Origin: SYIM01 sp039800325 | Lineage (GTDB): Bacteria > Pseudomonadota > Gammaproteobacteria > Burkholderiales > Burkholderiaceae_E | Direction of reading: 5' to 3' | Length of the DNA: 64,000 bases | NCBI GenBank assembly: GCA_039800325.1 | Contig: JBDLQY010000256.1 | Coordinates: forward strand, 1-64,000 | Part shown: positions 25,854 to 34,861 of the stretch, one piece after another | Layout of the letters: every line of letters begins with the position of its first letter | How positions within the stretch are numbered: the first letter of the stretch is position 1 | Program-made: the position numbers and the translations under genes | The notes under the pieces: model-generated | The model's input: the letters and a program-made list of their open reading frames with translations, nothing else | What the model was told of the DNA's origin: nothing | Databases searched by the model: none

Positions 25854-25870
25854 TGCCGATGAACCTGCGG

Positions 25871-26326
25871 TCAGTCGAGCGCCTGACGCATCCAGGCCGG
25901 GATGCTGACCGCGCGCAATCGGGGCGGTGAGTCGTTCACCGTCTGGCCTACAAAACGGATTTCCCAGCCCTCGGCGATGAGGGTTTCAGCGCGCACGATG
26001 CGGTGCTCAAGCACGAAGGTTTTGTCGCGCCACTCGGTGATGCGGGTCTGGACTTCCACCGTTTCACCGTGACGCGCAGGCGCTCGAAACTTGGCGCCCG
26101 CATCGACCAAAGGCCAGGCCACCAGCCCGTGTTCTCGGGCGATTTGCGCCGTGTCCTGCCCGACCGATGCGAACAAGGCGTGCGTGGCGGCATCGAACCA
26201 GCGAAAGAAGTTGGGATAAAACACGATGCCAGCCGGGTCGCAGTCGCCAAAGCTGATGCGCACCGGATAGCAAAATATCCGGTGCGAGGGTGCAGATGCA
26301 GAACTTGCCGTGTTATCAGCAGCCAC
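25871..26326 (-). CDS. Acyl-CoA thioesterase, 4-hydroxybenzoyl-CoA thioesterase class
   Basis: About 151 residues from a GTG at 26326 (a TTG at 26332 is an alternative; no clear ribosome-binding site for either); the much longer open frame to 26437 has no family similarity upstream. The hot-dog fold signature FGDCDPAGIVFYPNFFRWFD contains the catalytic Asp of the 4HBT class. It hydrolyses aromatic or short acyl-CoAs. It overlaps the end of the Ldh-type dehydrogenase gene, so they are likely cotranscribed. A link to the box benzoyl-CoA pathway 17 kb away is possible but not shown. Confidence 0.83.
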   Translation of the reverse strand: MAADNTASSASAPSHRIFCYPVRISFGDCDPAGIVFYPNFFRWFDAATHALFASVGQDTAQIAREHGLVAWPLVDAGAKFRAPARHGETVEVQTRITEWRDKTFVLEHRIVRAETLIAEGWEIRFVGQTVNDSPPRLRAVSIPAWMRQALD

Positions 26327-27422
26327 GTTCAAGCGCCGATGCTGGCCCCGGTGACTGTCCAAACCGTGCCGAAATGGCGGCCGAGGCCTGGTCGAGTTGT
26401 GCGAGCGTGCCGGAATCGACCGGAATAGCCTGTGCACGGGCTTTGCGTGCGCGCCGCTCTGGATCGCCCGGCATCATGACGTCACCGGGCGAAAAGCCCT
26501 CGCCGGGACGCGCAGAGCGCACCCACTGGACGAACTCGCGGGCGTGGGTCTCAAACCAAGCGCCCGTGCCCAGGCGTTGTGGATCAAACACGATGGTAAG
26601 CATGTTGTTCCAGACCCCATTGACGGGCAGGCGGGTGCCAGGGTGAAAGGTCTCTCCGCCCGCCAGGGCCGCGCCCAGCAGCTCGCAGACCACCGCAAGC
26701 GCGTGACCCTTGTGCCCGGCTGCGGTCAGTAGGGCGCCAAACGGGCCCTCGGGTGGCTCAAACATCACCGCCGGATCATTGGTGTTGCGGCCTTGCGCAT
26801 CGATGAGGCTACCTGCAGGGACAGCGACCCGCTTGTTGTAGGCCACACGCGCTTTACCGTGCGCAATGGCGCTGGTGGCGAAATCGAGCACGATAGGCTC
26901 TCCGCCGGGCATGGGTATGCCCACAGTAAAAGGGTTGGTGAGGTAGCGAGACTCGCCGCCACCGAAGGGCGCCACCATAGACATGTGACTGATGGCGTTG
27001 GTGAAGTGAATGGACACCATGCCAGCGGCGACCGCCTGCTCAGCCCAGTGGCCCACACGACCCAGGTGATGCGAGTTGCGCAGCGCCATCACGCAGCTGC
27101 CGTGCTCGCGGGCTCGACCAATGGCTATATCCATGGCCTGCCATGTCACCGATTGCCCCATGCCGCGCTTGCCATCGACCACGATGAGGGCACCCGCATC
27201 CTGCACGATCTGAACCTGCTGATTGAGTTGCAGCTCGTCGCTGAGGAGGGAGCTTACGTACTTGGGGATCATGCCCACGCCATGTGAGTCATGACCTGCC
27301 AGATTGGCGCCTACCAGATGGTCGGCGGTCAGCCGGGCTTCGCGCTCGGTGGAGGCTGCTGCCCTGAACAGGTCGACCACCCAGTTGTGTAAGGCGTTTG
27401 TGGGTAATAGATGATCTGCCAT
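26316..27422 (-). CDS. Ldh-family (malate/L-lactate/ureidoglycolate-type) NAD(P)-dependent dehydrogenase
   Basis: 368 residues of the type 2 malate/L-sulfolactate dehydrogenase family (COG2055), unrelated to Rossmann-fold malate dehydrogenases. Family segments: GANLAGHDSHGVGMIP near residue 38, RNSHHLGRVGHWAEQAV near 115 with the catalytic His, and GHKGHALAVVCELLGAAL near 235. It oxidises a 2-hydroxy acid to a 2-keto acid. It is one base upstream-adjacent to the FAA hydrolase gene on the same strand. The substrate is not determined. Confidence 0.87.
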   Translation of the reverse strand: MADHLLPTNALHNWVVDLFRAAASTEREARLTADHLVGANLAGHDSHGVGMIPKYVSSLLSDELQLNQQVQIVQDAGALIVVDGKRGMGQSVTWQAMDIAIGRAREHGSCVMALRNSHHLGRVGHWAEQAVAAGMVSIHFTNAISHMSMVAPFGGGESRYLTNPFTVGIPMPGGEPIVLDFATSAIAHGKARVAYNKRVAVPAGSLIDAQGRNTNDPAVMFEPPEGPFGALLTAAGHKGHALAVVCELLGAALAGGETFHPGTRLPVNGVWNNMLTIVFDPQRLGTGAWFETHAREFVQWVRSARPGEGFSPGDVMMPGDPERRARKARAQAIPVDSGTLAQLDQASAAISARFGQSPGPASALERGC

Positions 27423-27423
27423 G

Positions 27424-28119
27424 TTAGATAACCTCCACCCGAAGTTCGCCTAATTGTGCGATTCGACCCACCATGAGATCGCCTTTGACGACCGCGGCTA
27501 CACCCTCGGGTGTGCCGGTATAAATGAGATCGCCCGCAGCCAGCGCCCATAGCGCTGAAAGATGCTCGATGATCTCGCCGATATTCCAGATCAGCTTGGA
27601 GATGTCGCTGGACTGCCGCGTCGCGCCATTGACCTCAAGTGAGATCGCGCCACTGGCCCAGGCGGCGCCACCACTGGATCGGTGAATGGGGCCGATGGGT
27701 GCGCTTTCGTCAAAGGCCTTGCCAACCTCCCAGGGCCTTCCGAGTTTTTTGGCCTCGCCCTGAAGATCGCGACGCGTCATATCCAGACCCATGGCATAAC
27801 CAAAAATGTGCTCGCTCGCGTGGGCAGCCAAGATATCTTTACCGCCTTTGCCAATGGCGACAACCAGTTCCATCTCGTGGTGCAGATCCCGGGTGCCTTG
27901 CGGGTAGGCGATTTTCCCGGTACTGCCCTCCGGAACGACGACGATGGCATCGGCCGGCTTCATGAAAAAGAACGGCGGTTCGCGGCCGGTGAAGCCCATT
28001 TCTTTGGCGTGTTCAACGTAGTTTCGCCCCACGCAATAGACGCGACGCACGGGGAAGGCGGACTGGGTGCCTGCTACCGGTACAAGCACCGGTGGTGGCG
28101 GGGCAAACACTGGGTTCAT
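27424..28119 (-). CDS. Fumarylacetoacetate hydrolase (FAH) family protein
   Basis: 231 residues from the ATG at 28119 with GAGAG upstream; the longer frame to 28212 encodes low-complexity sequence. The family core is clear: VYCVGRNYVEHAKEMG, FFFMKPADAIV, metal ligands in DLHHEMELVVAIGKGG and the following MGLDMTRRDLQ. Size and motifs fit acylpyruvate or fumarylpyruvate hydrolases, which cleave ring-fission products in gentisate-type pathways. It is first in an operon with the Ldh-type dehydrogenase, thioesterase and an unknown gene. It is divergent from metH. Confidence 0.86.
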   Translation of the reverse strand: MNPVFAPPPPVLVPVAGTQSAFPVRRVYCVGRNYVEHAKEMGFTGREPPFFFMKPADAIVVVPEGSTGKIAYPQGTRDLHHEMELVVAIGKGGKDILAAHASEHIFGYAMGLDMTRRDLQGEAKKLGRPWEVGKAFDESAPIGPIHRSSGGAAWASGAISLEVNGATRQSSDISKLIWNIGEIIEHLSALWALAAGDLIYTGTPEGVAAVVKGDLMVGRIAQLGELRVEVI

Positions 28120-28221
28120 CGCAAGCTCTCGTTCAGGTTGAGGGTTCAGGGGTTGCCGCGGTGACGCGTGTGCCTGGACCACGTAGCGGCCGTGTGGCAC
28201 GCCCATCATCATGACAGAAGA

Positions 28222-28346
28222 GGGGCTCTCAGGAGGCCCCGTTGCGCTAACGGCGAATCGTCAGGGTAGCTGAAGCTGCCTGTAAAATCGAAACCTGAAA
28301 TGAAGAGCTGCTGTAACCGTCCGGGCGCCACTGCGCAGTCCGGCGC
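28222..28346 (+). promoter_or_regulatory. Structured leader upstream of metH, no riboswitch class recognised
   Basis: Several stems can be read: GGGGC (28222-28226) with GCCCC (28236-28240); CCGTT (28239-28243) with AACGG (28249-28253), which shares two bases with the first and so excludes it; and GCGCC (28325-28329) with GGCGC (28342-28346) enclosing ACTG/CAGT. A -10-like TAAAAT lies at 28283-28288. It lacks the conserved core of the SAH riboswitch and the box order of the cobalamin riboswitch, the two expected for metH. Confidence 0.35.
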
Positions 28347-28395
28347 TTCTATCCCTTAATTGAAACGCTGCGCAATTGCGCGGCCTGACTTCATC

Positions 28396-31300
28396 ATGAG
28401 CCAAACCCTAGTAGAGGCCAGGCTGCGCGAGCAGCTCGAGCGACGGATTCTGATTCTGGACGGTGCGATGGGCACCATGATCCAGCAGTATCGCCTGAGC
28501 GAGGCGCAGTATCGCGGCGAGCGTTTCGCTGATTTTGGGCGCGATGTGAAGGGTAACAATGAGCTTTTATCGCTCACGCAGCCGCAGATCATTGAGGCGA
28601 TTCATGATGCGTACCTGGCTGCAGGTGCTGACATCGTAGAGACCAACACCTTTGGCGCCACGACGGTTGCTCAGGCCGACTACGGTATGTCCGAGTGGGC
28701 CCGCGAGATGAACCTTGCAGCAGGCCGATTGGCTCGCCAGGCCTGTGATCGCTACAGCACGCCCGATAAGCCGCGCTATGTTGCGGGTGCCCTGGGGCCG
28801 CAGCCCAAAACAGCGTCGATTTCGCCTGATGTCAATGATCCGGGTGCGCGCAATATCAGCTTCGAGGAGTTGCGCGAGACCTATTATGAGCAGGTTGGGG
28901 CGCTGATTGACGCCGGGGTCGACCTATTGCTGGTTGAGACGGTCTTTGACACCCTCAATGCCAAGGCGGCGCTTTTTGCCATTGATGAGGTGTTCGCGCA
29001 GCGTGGCGTGCGTCTGCCCATCATGATTTCCGGTACTGTCACTGATGCCTCTGGGCGAATTTTGTCCGGGCAGACGGTCGAAGCATTCTGGAACTCCGTG
29101 CGCCACGCGCGCCCGCTCACCATCGGGCTTAATTGCGCGCTCGGTGCGGCTCTCATGCGACCTTACGTGGCTGAGCTATCGGCTAAATGCGACACCTTTG
29201 TCTGCGTCTACCCCAACGCCGGATTGCCCAATCCCATGTCGGATACGGGTTTTGACGAGACCCCGGCCATTACGTCGGCGCTGCTGGGTGAGTTTGCCCA
29301 GGCGGGCCTGGTCAATATGGCGGGCGGCTGCTGCGGCACCACGCCCGAGCACATCGCGGCGATCGCCCGTGCCATTGAAGGTCTGCCGCCACGGCGTATT
29401 CCTCAGATTAAACCGGCGCTGCGGCTTTCAGGTCTTGAAGCGGTCAATGTTGATGAGCAGTCGCTGTTCGTCAATGTGGGCGAGCGCACCAACGTGACCG
29501 GGTCCAAGGCGTTTGCCCGCCTGATCATCGCCGGCCAGTATGACGAGGCGCTTACGGTGGCGCGTCAGCAGGTGGAAAACGGCGCCCAGGTTATCGATAT
29601 CAATATGGACGAGGCCATGCTGGACTCGGTCGCGGCTATGGCGCGGTTTTTGAATCTGTTGGCTGCAGAGCCCGATATTGCGCGGGTGCCGGTGATGATA
29701 GACAGCTCTAAATGGAGCGTCATCGAAGCGGGCCTGCGCTGCGTGCAGGGCAAGTCAATCGTCAATTCGATTTCGCTTAAGGAGGGCGAAGCCGAATTTA
29801 TTCGGCAAGCCACGCTGTGCCGCCGGTACGGCGCAGCCGCGGTGGTCATGGCTTTTGACGAAAAAGGGCAGGCCGACAGCTTTTCGCGCAAGACTGAAAT
29901 TTGTGCGCGTGCCTATCGCATCCTGGTTGAGCAAGTCGGCATGCCCGCAGAAGACATCATTTTCGACCCGAATATTTTCGCCATCGCCACCGGTATTGAT
30001 GAACACGATCACTATGCCGTGGACTTTATCGAGGCTACGCGCTGGATTCGAGAGAACCTGCCGCACGCCAAAGTCTCGGGTGGCGTCTCTAACGTGTCTT
30101 TCTCATTCCGGGGCAATGATCCAGCCCGAGAAGCCATCCATACGGTGTTCCTGTATCACGCCATTCGGTCCGGACTGAGCATGGGCATCGTCAACGCCGG
30201 CATGGTCGGTGTTTACGATGAGATCGCGCCTGAGCTGCGCGAACGGGTCGAAGATATCGTGCTGCATCGTAAGCCGGCTCTGAGTGCCGAGCATGCAGCA
30301 CTGGCGGCGGCCCGCGATGAGGCGGAGCGCGCGCGCTGCCAGGCGATTCTTGATCAGGAGTCAGGCAAAACCGCCACTGAGCGCATGATCGAATTCGCGG
30401 CTTCGCTGAAAGCGGGCGGTGCGCGTCGTGAAGAGAACCTGGCCTGGCGCGACGAGCCTGTGTCCAAGCGCCTGGCGCACGCTCTGATTCACGGTATCAC
30501 GCAATGGATTGTGGACGATACCGAGGCCATGCGTCTGGAGGTTTCCGAGCGCGGAGGCCGTCCGATTGAGGTCATCGAAGGCCCGCTCATGGATGGAATG
30601 AACATCGTGGGCGATCTGTTCGGTGCCGGCAAGATGTTTCTGCCCCAGGTGGTGAAGTCAGCTCGTGTCATGAAGCAGGCTGTGGCTCATCTGGTGCCTT
30701 TCATCGAGGAAGAAAAGCGCGCAATGGCCGCGGCTGGGGGCGAAGCGGCCCCCAGGGGACGCATCGTTATCGCCACCGTCAAGGGCGACGTCCATGACAT
30801 TGGCAAGAACATCGTGACCGTGGTGCTTCAATGCAACAACTTTGAAGTGGTCAACATGGGCGTCATGGTGCCGTGCTCTGAGATTTTGTCGCGCGCCCGG
30901 GTCGAGGGTGCGGACATCATCGGACTCTCGGGTCTGATCACCCCTTCTCTGGAAGAAATGGCCTATGTCGCGGCTGAGATGGAGCGCGATGATTATTTTC
31001 GTATGCGCAAGATACCGCTCCTGATTGGCGGGGCCACCACGTCGCGGGTGCATACCGCGGTCAAAATTGCGCCGCGCTACAGCGGCCCGGTCGTTTACGT
31101 GGCGGATGCTTCTCGCTCGGTACCAGTGGCGCAAAGCCTGGTCTCGCCCGAGTCGCGAGAGCGCTTTGTGGTCGAGCTCGAGGCCGAGTATGAGCGCATT
31201 CGCGTGCAGCATGCAGCCAAAAAGGGCCCGCAACTGGTGTCGCTGCTGGAGGCGCGCAGTCGTCGCGCGCCGATTGACTGGGTTGTTCAGGCTGATGACC

Positions 31301-32268
31301 ATCCCGGCGAAGGCCCTCATCCGTTGGCGCACTACCATCCACCGCGGCCCAAGTTCATAGGCCGCAGGGTATTTCGCAACTATGACCTGGCGACCATCGC
31401 GCAGTACATCGACTGGCAGCCATTTTTTCAGACCTGGGATCTGCACGGCGCGTTCCCAGCCATTCTTAATGATGAGGTGGTGGGCGAGTCAGCGCGGCGG
31501 GTGTTCTCAGACGGCAAGGCCATGCTTAAGCGCGTGATTGATGGCCGCTGGCTCAGTGCGCATGCGGTGGTGGCATTTTTGCCGGCCAATACCATCAACG
31601 ATGACGATATCGAGATTTACGCAGACGATTCACGCCGCGAAACCGCGTTTGTGTGGCGCAATCTGCGCCAGCAAACCGCCAAACGCGAAGGCGTGGCCAA
31701 TAAATGCCTGGCCGACTTCATCGCGCCAAAGACGCTGGACGGCCGTCCCTCGGGCATTGATGACTACATCGGGGTGTTCGCCGTCAGCACGGGCTTTGGT
31801 GTGCAGGCTAAAGAGCGCGAGTTTGCCGCACTGCTGGATGATTACTCCGGCATCATGCTCAAGGCGATCGCTGATCGCCTGGCCGAAGCCTTTGCAGAGT
31901 GCCTGCATCAGCGTGTTCGCACCGATCTATGGGGCTATGCGCCCGCTGAGCAGCTGTCCGTTGAGGACATGATCGCCGAGCGCTATCAGGGTATACGCCC
32001 GGCGCCTGGCTATCCGGCCTGCCCAGAGCACACGGTAAAAGCCGACATGTTCCGGGTTTTAGGCTGCGACGATATCGGACTCACCCTGACCGAAAGCCTG
32101 GCCATGGATCCGGCCGCCAGCGTGTGTGGCTTTTATCTGTCGCATCCGCAGGCCGAGTATTTCAACGTCGGCCCGATTGGTGAGGATCAGCTTGCCGATC
32201 TGGTGCATCGAAGCGGCCGAAGCACGGAAGACTTACGCCGCGCCCTGGCCCCCGTGCTGGCCGGCTAG
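28396..32268 (+). CDS. metH: Cobalamin-dependent methionine synthase
   Basis: 1290 residues from the ATG at 28396; an upstream in-frame TTG at 28360 adds non-conserved sequence. All four modules are present: homocysteine domain with zinc ligands C247, C312 and C313 (GLNCALG, GGCCGTTPEH); pterin domain beginning near NVGERTNVTGSKAFA; cobalamin domain with axial H800 in GDVHDIGKN; and the activation domain with the SAM-binding RPAPGYPACPEHT near 1200. It transfers a methyl group from 5-methyltetrahydrofolate to homocysteine. A single uninterrupted polypeptide, so there is no split-MetH arrangement. Confidence 0.97.
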   Translation: MSQTLVEARLREQLERRILILDGAMGTMIQQYRLSEAQYRGERFADFGRDVKGNNELLSLTQPQIIEAIHDAYLAAGADIVETNTFGATTVAQADYGMSEWAREMNLAAGRLARQACDRYSTPDKPRYVAGALGPQPKTASISPDVNDPGARNISFEELRETYYEQVGALIDAGVDLLLVETVFDTLNAKAALFAIDEVFAQRGVRLPIMISGTVTDASGRILSGQTVEAFWNSVRHARPLTIGLNCALGAALMRPYVAELSAKCDTFVCVYPNAGLPNPMSDTGFDETPAITSALLGEFAQAGLVNMAGGCCGTTPEHIAAIARAIEGLPPRRIPQIKPALRLSGLEAVNVDEQSLFVNVGERTNVTGSKAFARLIIAGQYDEALTVARQQVENGAQVIDINMDEAMLDSVAAMARFLNLLAAEPDIARVPVMIDSSKWSVIEAGLRCVQGKSIVNSISLKEGEAEFIRQATLCRRYGAAAVVMAFDEKGQADSFSRKTEICARAYRILVEQVGMPAEDIIFDPNIFAIATGIDEHDHYAVDFIEATRWIRENLPHAKVSGGVSNVSFSFRGNDPAREAIHTVFLYHAIRSGLSMGIVNAGMVGVYDEIAPELRERVEDIVLHRKPALSAEHAALAAARDEAERARCQAILDQESGKTATERMIEFAASLKAGGARREENLAWRDEPVSKRLAHALIHGITQWIVDDTEAMRLEVSERGGRPIEVIEGPLMDGMNIVGDLFGAGKMFLPQVVKSARVMKQAVAHLVPFIEEEKRAMAAAGGEAAPRGRIVIATVKGDVHDIGKNIVTVVLQCNNFEVVNMGVMVPCSEILSRARVEGADIIGLSGLITPSLEEMAYVAAEMERDDYFRMRKIPLLIGGATTSRVHTAVKIAPRYSGPVVYVADASRSVPVAQSLVSPESRERFVVELEAEYERIRVQHAAKKGPQLVSLLEARSRRAPIDWVVQADDHPGEGPHPLAHYHPPRPKFIGRRVFRNYDLATIAQYIDWQPFFQTWDLHGAFPAILNDEVVGESARRVFSDGKAMLKRVIDGRWLSAHAVVAFLPANTINDDDIEIYADDSRRETAFVWRNLRQQTAKREGVANKCLADFIAPKTLDGRPSGIDDYIGVFAVSTGFGVQAKEREFAALLDDYSGIMLKAIADRLAEAFAECLHQRVRTDLWGYAPAEQLSVEDMIAERYQGIRPAPGYPACPEHTVKADMFRVLGCDDIGLTLTESLAMDPAASVCGFYLSHPQAEYFNVGPIGEDQLADLVHRSGRSTEDLRRALAPVLAG

Positions 32269-32275
32269 TGCCCGT

Positions 32276-33631
32276 TCAGGCGACCGGTGTGCGCAGTGTG
32301 ACGAGTTCTTCGGCGGCACTGGGATGCAGGGCCACGGTGGCATCGAACTGTGCCTTGGTGGCGCCCATTTTTACGGCGATTGCGGCCATCTGAACAATTT
32401 CGGCGGCGTCTTCGCCGCACACATGTACGCCCAGCACCCGGTCGCTGCGCGCATCGACCACCAGCTTCATCAGCGTGCGCTCAAGACGGGTACTGAGCAC
32501 GCTCGACATGGGACGGAAGCTGGTGCGAAAAATCTTGATGTCACCCACCTGCTCGCGTGCCTGTGTTTCGGTCAGTCCGACCGAGGCCAGCTCCGGGGTT
32601 GCAAAAACCGCTACCGGGACGTCGCGGTGATCGACGCGCCAAGGCTTTGAACCGAATACCGTGTCGGCAAAGGCATGGCCCTCACGGATGGCTACCGGCG
32701 TAAGCGCCAGTCGATCAGTGACGTCGCCCACCGCCCAGATAGAGGCTTGCGAGCTTCTTGAGTCTGCGTCGACCTTGACCGCACCGCGTGCGTCGGTGGA
32801 GACACCGACACGCTCAAGGCCCAGTCCCTGGGTATTCGGTACACGGCCGGTGGCCATCAGCACGGCATCCGCCTCCAGAACCCGCCCGTCTGACAACCGC
32901 ACTTCGCGCCCTGCGCCCTGCGCTTTGATTGATTGCAGGGTGCATCCGGTGATGATGCGAATACCGTGGTCTTGCATGGCGGCCTGGAGATGGGCGCGAC
33001 AATCATCATCAAAGCCGCGCAGGATTCGCTCGCCGCGGTAAACCAGGGTGACACCCACACCTAGTCGCGCTAGCAGACAGGCAAACTCCACCGCAATAAA
33101 TCCGCCACCCTCGATCAACAGGGTTTGCGGCAGCTTGGACAGCTCGAACAGGTCATCAGAGATAAGCGCTAATTCGGCGCCTGGTATGGCGGTTCGGGCT
33201 GCGCGCCCGCCGGTGGCAATCAGTATATGTCGCGCGCTGATGAGGGAGTCATCAGCGAGCAGTCTTACCGCGTGCGCGTCTTCAATGACCGCGCGCGAAG
33301 CCAGGGTCTTCACCCCGGACGATTCGAGGTTACGTCGATAAATGCCTTCAAGCCGGCTGATCTCTTGATCTTTCGCCTCGCGCAATCGTGGCCAGTCAAA
33401 GCTCGGGTGGTCTATGGTCCAGCCGTAGCCCGGTGCGCGCTCGAAGGCGTCGGCAAAGCGACTGGCCAGAACGAATAGCTTCTTGGGTACGCAGCCTCGG
33501 ATGACGCAGGTGCCGCCAAAGCGCGATTCTTCAGCGATGGCCACGCGGGCACCGTGTGAGGCAGCAACGCGCGCGGCGCGAACGCCGCCCGATCCCGCGC
33601 CGATCACGAATAGATCAAATTCAGCGGCCAC
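32276..33631 (-). CDS. gor: Glutathione reductase (plant/GVIRGCVP type)
   Basis: 451 residues from a GTG at 33631 supported by AGGAG 8 bases upstream; this matches the usual length of about 450. FAD site AEFDLFVIGAGSGGVRAAR, redox pair in GGTCVIRGCVPKK (the variant of plant, cyanobacterial and many proteobacterial enzymes), NAD(P)-binding IEGGGFIAVEFA and C-terminal catalytic ALHPSAAEE. It reduces glutathione disulfide. Its start overlaps the transporter gene end by 11 bases. The gshA and gshB genes are in the same window at 51.6-53.8 kb but not linked. Confidence 0.92.
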   Translation of the reverse strand: MAAEFDLFVIGAGSGGVRAARVAASHGARVAIAEESRFGGTCVIRGCVPKKLFVLASRFADAFERAPGYGWTIDHPSFDWPRLREAKDQEISRLEGIYRRNLESSGVKTLASRAVIEDAHAVRLLADDSLISARHILIATGGRAARTAIPGAELALISDDLFELSKLPQTLLIEGGGFIAVEFACLLARLGVGVTLVYRGERILRGFDDDCRAHLQAAMQDHGIRIITGCTLQSIKAQGAGREVRLSDGRVLEADAVLMATGRVPNTQGLGLERVGVSTDARGAVKVDADSRSSQASIWAVGDVTDRLALTPVAIREGHAFADTVFGSKPWRVDHRDVPVAVFATPELASVGLTETQAREQVGDIKIFRTSFRPMSSVLSTRLERTLMKLVVDARSDRVLGVHVCGEDAAEIVQMAAIAVKMGATKAQFDATVALHPSAAEELVTLRTPVA

Positions 33632-34856
33632 CGGCCTTCTCCTGTCGAAAATCATCACGCTCCAAAAGCCACGATGCAGCAAAGCCAAAGACCAGACCCC
33701 AGAAGGGCGCGCCCACGCCGGCAATCGGTACGTTCGCCACGGTCACAACGAAGGACACCAGGGCTCCGAGGGTAAAGCGGGTACGAAATGAGGCGACAAA
33801 GGCGCCCTGCAAAACCTTCAGCATGGCCAATCCGGCCAGCGTGGCAACGAAGGCGCTGGGCGCCGCCAGCATGAGTTGCGTGAACGAGGTCGAGAAAAGT
33901 CCGAAAAAGAGGGCCAGCAGGCCGACGAAGAGCGCCGCAGTGTAGTGGCGTGCCCGCTCGCCACTACCCACGACGATTGCGTTGGTGGGCCCGGTAAGGC
34001 AGGTACAGGCGGTGCCAACCAGTCCGGCCAGCATGGACCACAGCCCGCAGGCGACCGTGACCGAATTGACGGGCGGTTTGTGACCGGCCGCGGAGAGTAC
34101 GGCAACTCCCTGGCCGTTCTGTACGACTAAAACGGTGATGGCCAGTGGCACCACCAGCTCGACCATGGCCTGCCAGGACAGTTCAGGTGCTGAAAAAACG
34201 GGGGCCGCCAGTTCAAGCGCAGGCAGCCTCAGGCTACCGGGTTGGGCGTTCAGTGCACTGGCCAATGCACCGGCCAGCAGGGCGCCGATAACGGGCGGCA
34301 TAAAGCGGGCCAGTGCCGGCCGTGCCGACAACAGCACAAACATCACCACCATCGGAGCCGCTACAGCCAGGTCATCACGCAGCGCGTAGACCACGTCCAG
34401 TCCAAACTTGAGGAACACCCCGGCCACCATGGCCATGACGATCGGCATGGGGATCCATCGCATGAGACGCGCGAACCAGCCGGTGAGTCCTAGCAGCGTC
34501 ATGAGCGCACCCGTCATGATGAACGCGCCACAGACCTCCGCAAAACTCAGGTGGGTCAGAGCGGGCCCGACCAGTACGGTGCCCGGTATGGTCCAGAAAA
34601 ATACCAGCGGGCTTCGGTAGAGCCAGCTGAGCGTCAGGGTAAGCAGTCCGTTAATGAAAAAGGAGCCAAACAGCCAGGACGCAAGCTGCGCCTCGCTCAA
34701 GCCCCCGCGACTGCCCACAGCCAATACGATGGCCACTGGGCCGGTCGCGGCAAAAATGAACCCGATGAGTCCGCTGCCGGCATACGTTGGACCGAAATCC
34801 CGCGCGAGCTGTAGCAGGCCCGTGCGCGTGGGGTATGGACGCTCTAGCGAGAACAC
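33621..34856 (-). CDS. BenE/YdcO-type benzoate-H+ symporter family protein
   Basis: 411 residues from a GTG at 34856, six bases after the preceding CoA-transferase stop; the longer frame to 34949 encodes unrelated residues. About twelve membrane segments; family-like segments include SPLVFFWTIPGTVLVG, WIPMPIVMAMVAGVFLKFG and AVLSAAGHKPPVNSVTVACG near residue 265. BenE of Acinetobacter takes up benzoate. The box benzoyl-CoA genes at 43-47.5 kb make benzoate or a related acid a plausible substrate, but most members are uncharacterised and the gene is not beside them. Confidence 0.82.
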   Translation of the reverse strand: MFSLERPYPTRTGLLQLARDFGPTYAGSGLIGFIFAATGPVAIVLAVGSRGGLSEAQLASWLFGSFFINGLLTLTLSWLYRSPLVFFWTIPGTVLVGPALTHLSFAEVCGAFIMTGALMTLLGLTGWFARLMRWIPMPIVMAMVAGVFLKFGLDVVYALRDDLAVAAPMVVMFVLLSARPALARFMPPVIGALLAGALASALNAQPGSLRLPALELAAPVFSAPELSWQAMVELVVPLAITVLVVQNGQGVAVLSAAGHKPPVNSVTVACGLWSMLAGLVGTACTCLTGPTNAIVVGSGERARHYTAALFVGLLALFFGLFSTSFTQLMLAAPSAFVATLAGLAMLKVLQGAFVASFRTRFTLGALVSFVVTVANVPIAGVGAPFWGLVFGFAASWLLERDDFRQEKAGGR

Positions 34857-34861
34857 GATGC

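Noticed and set aside
28213..28395. SAH or cobalamin riboswitch upstream of metH
   Set aside because: A GCCACTG and an AGGAG stretch are present, but the cobalamin elements are in the wrong order and most of the core is missing; the SAH core with GAGGAGCGCUGC is absent.
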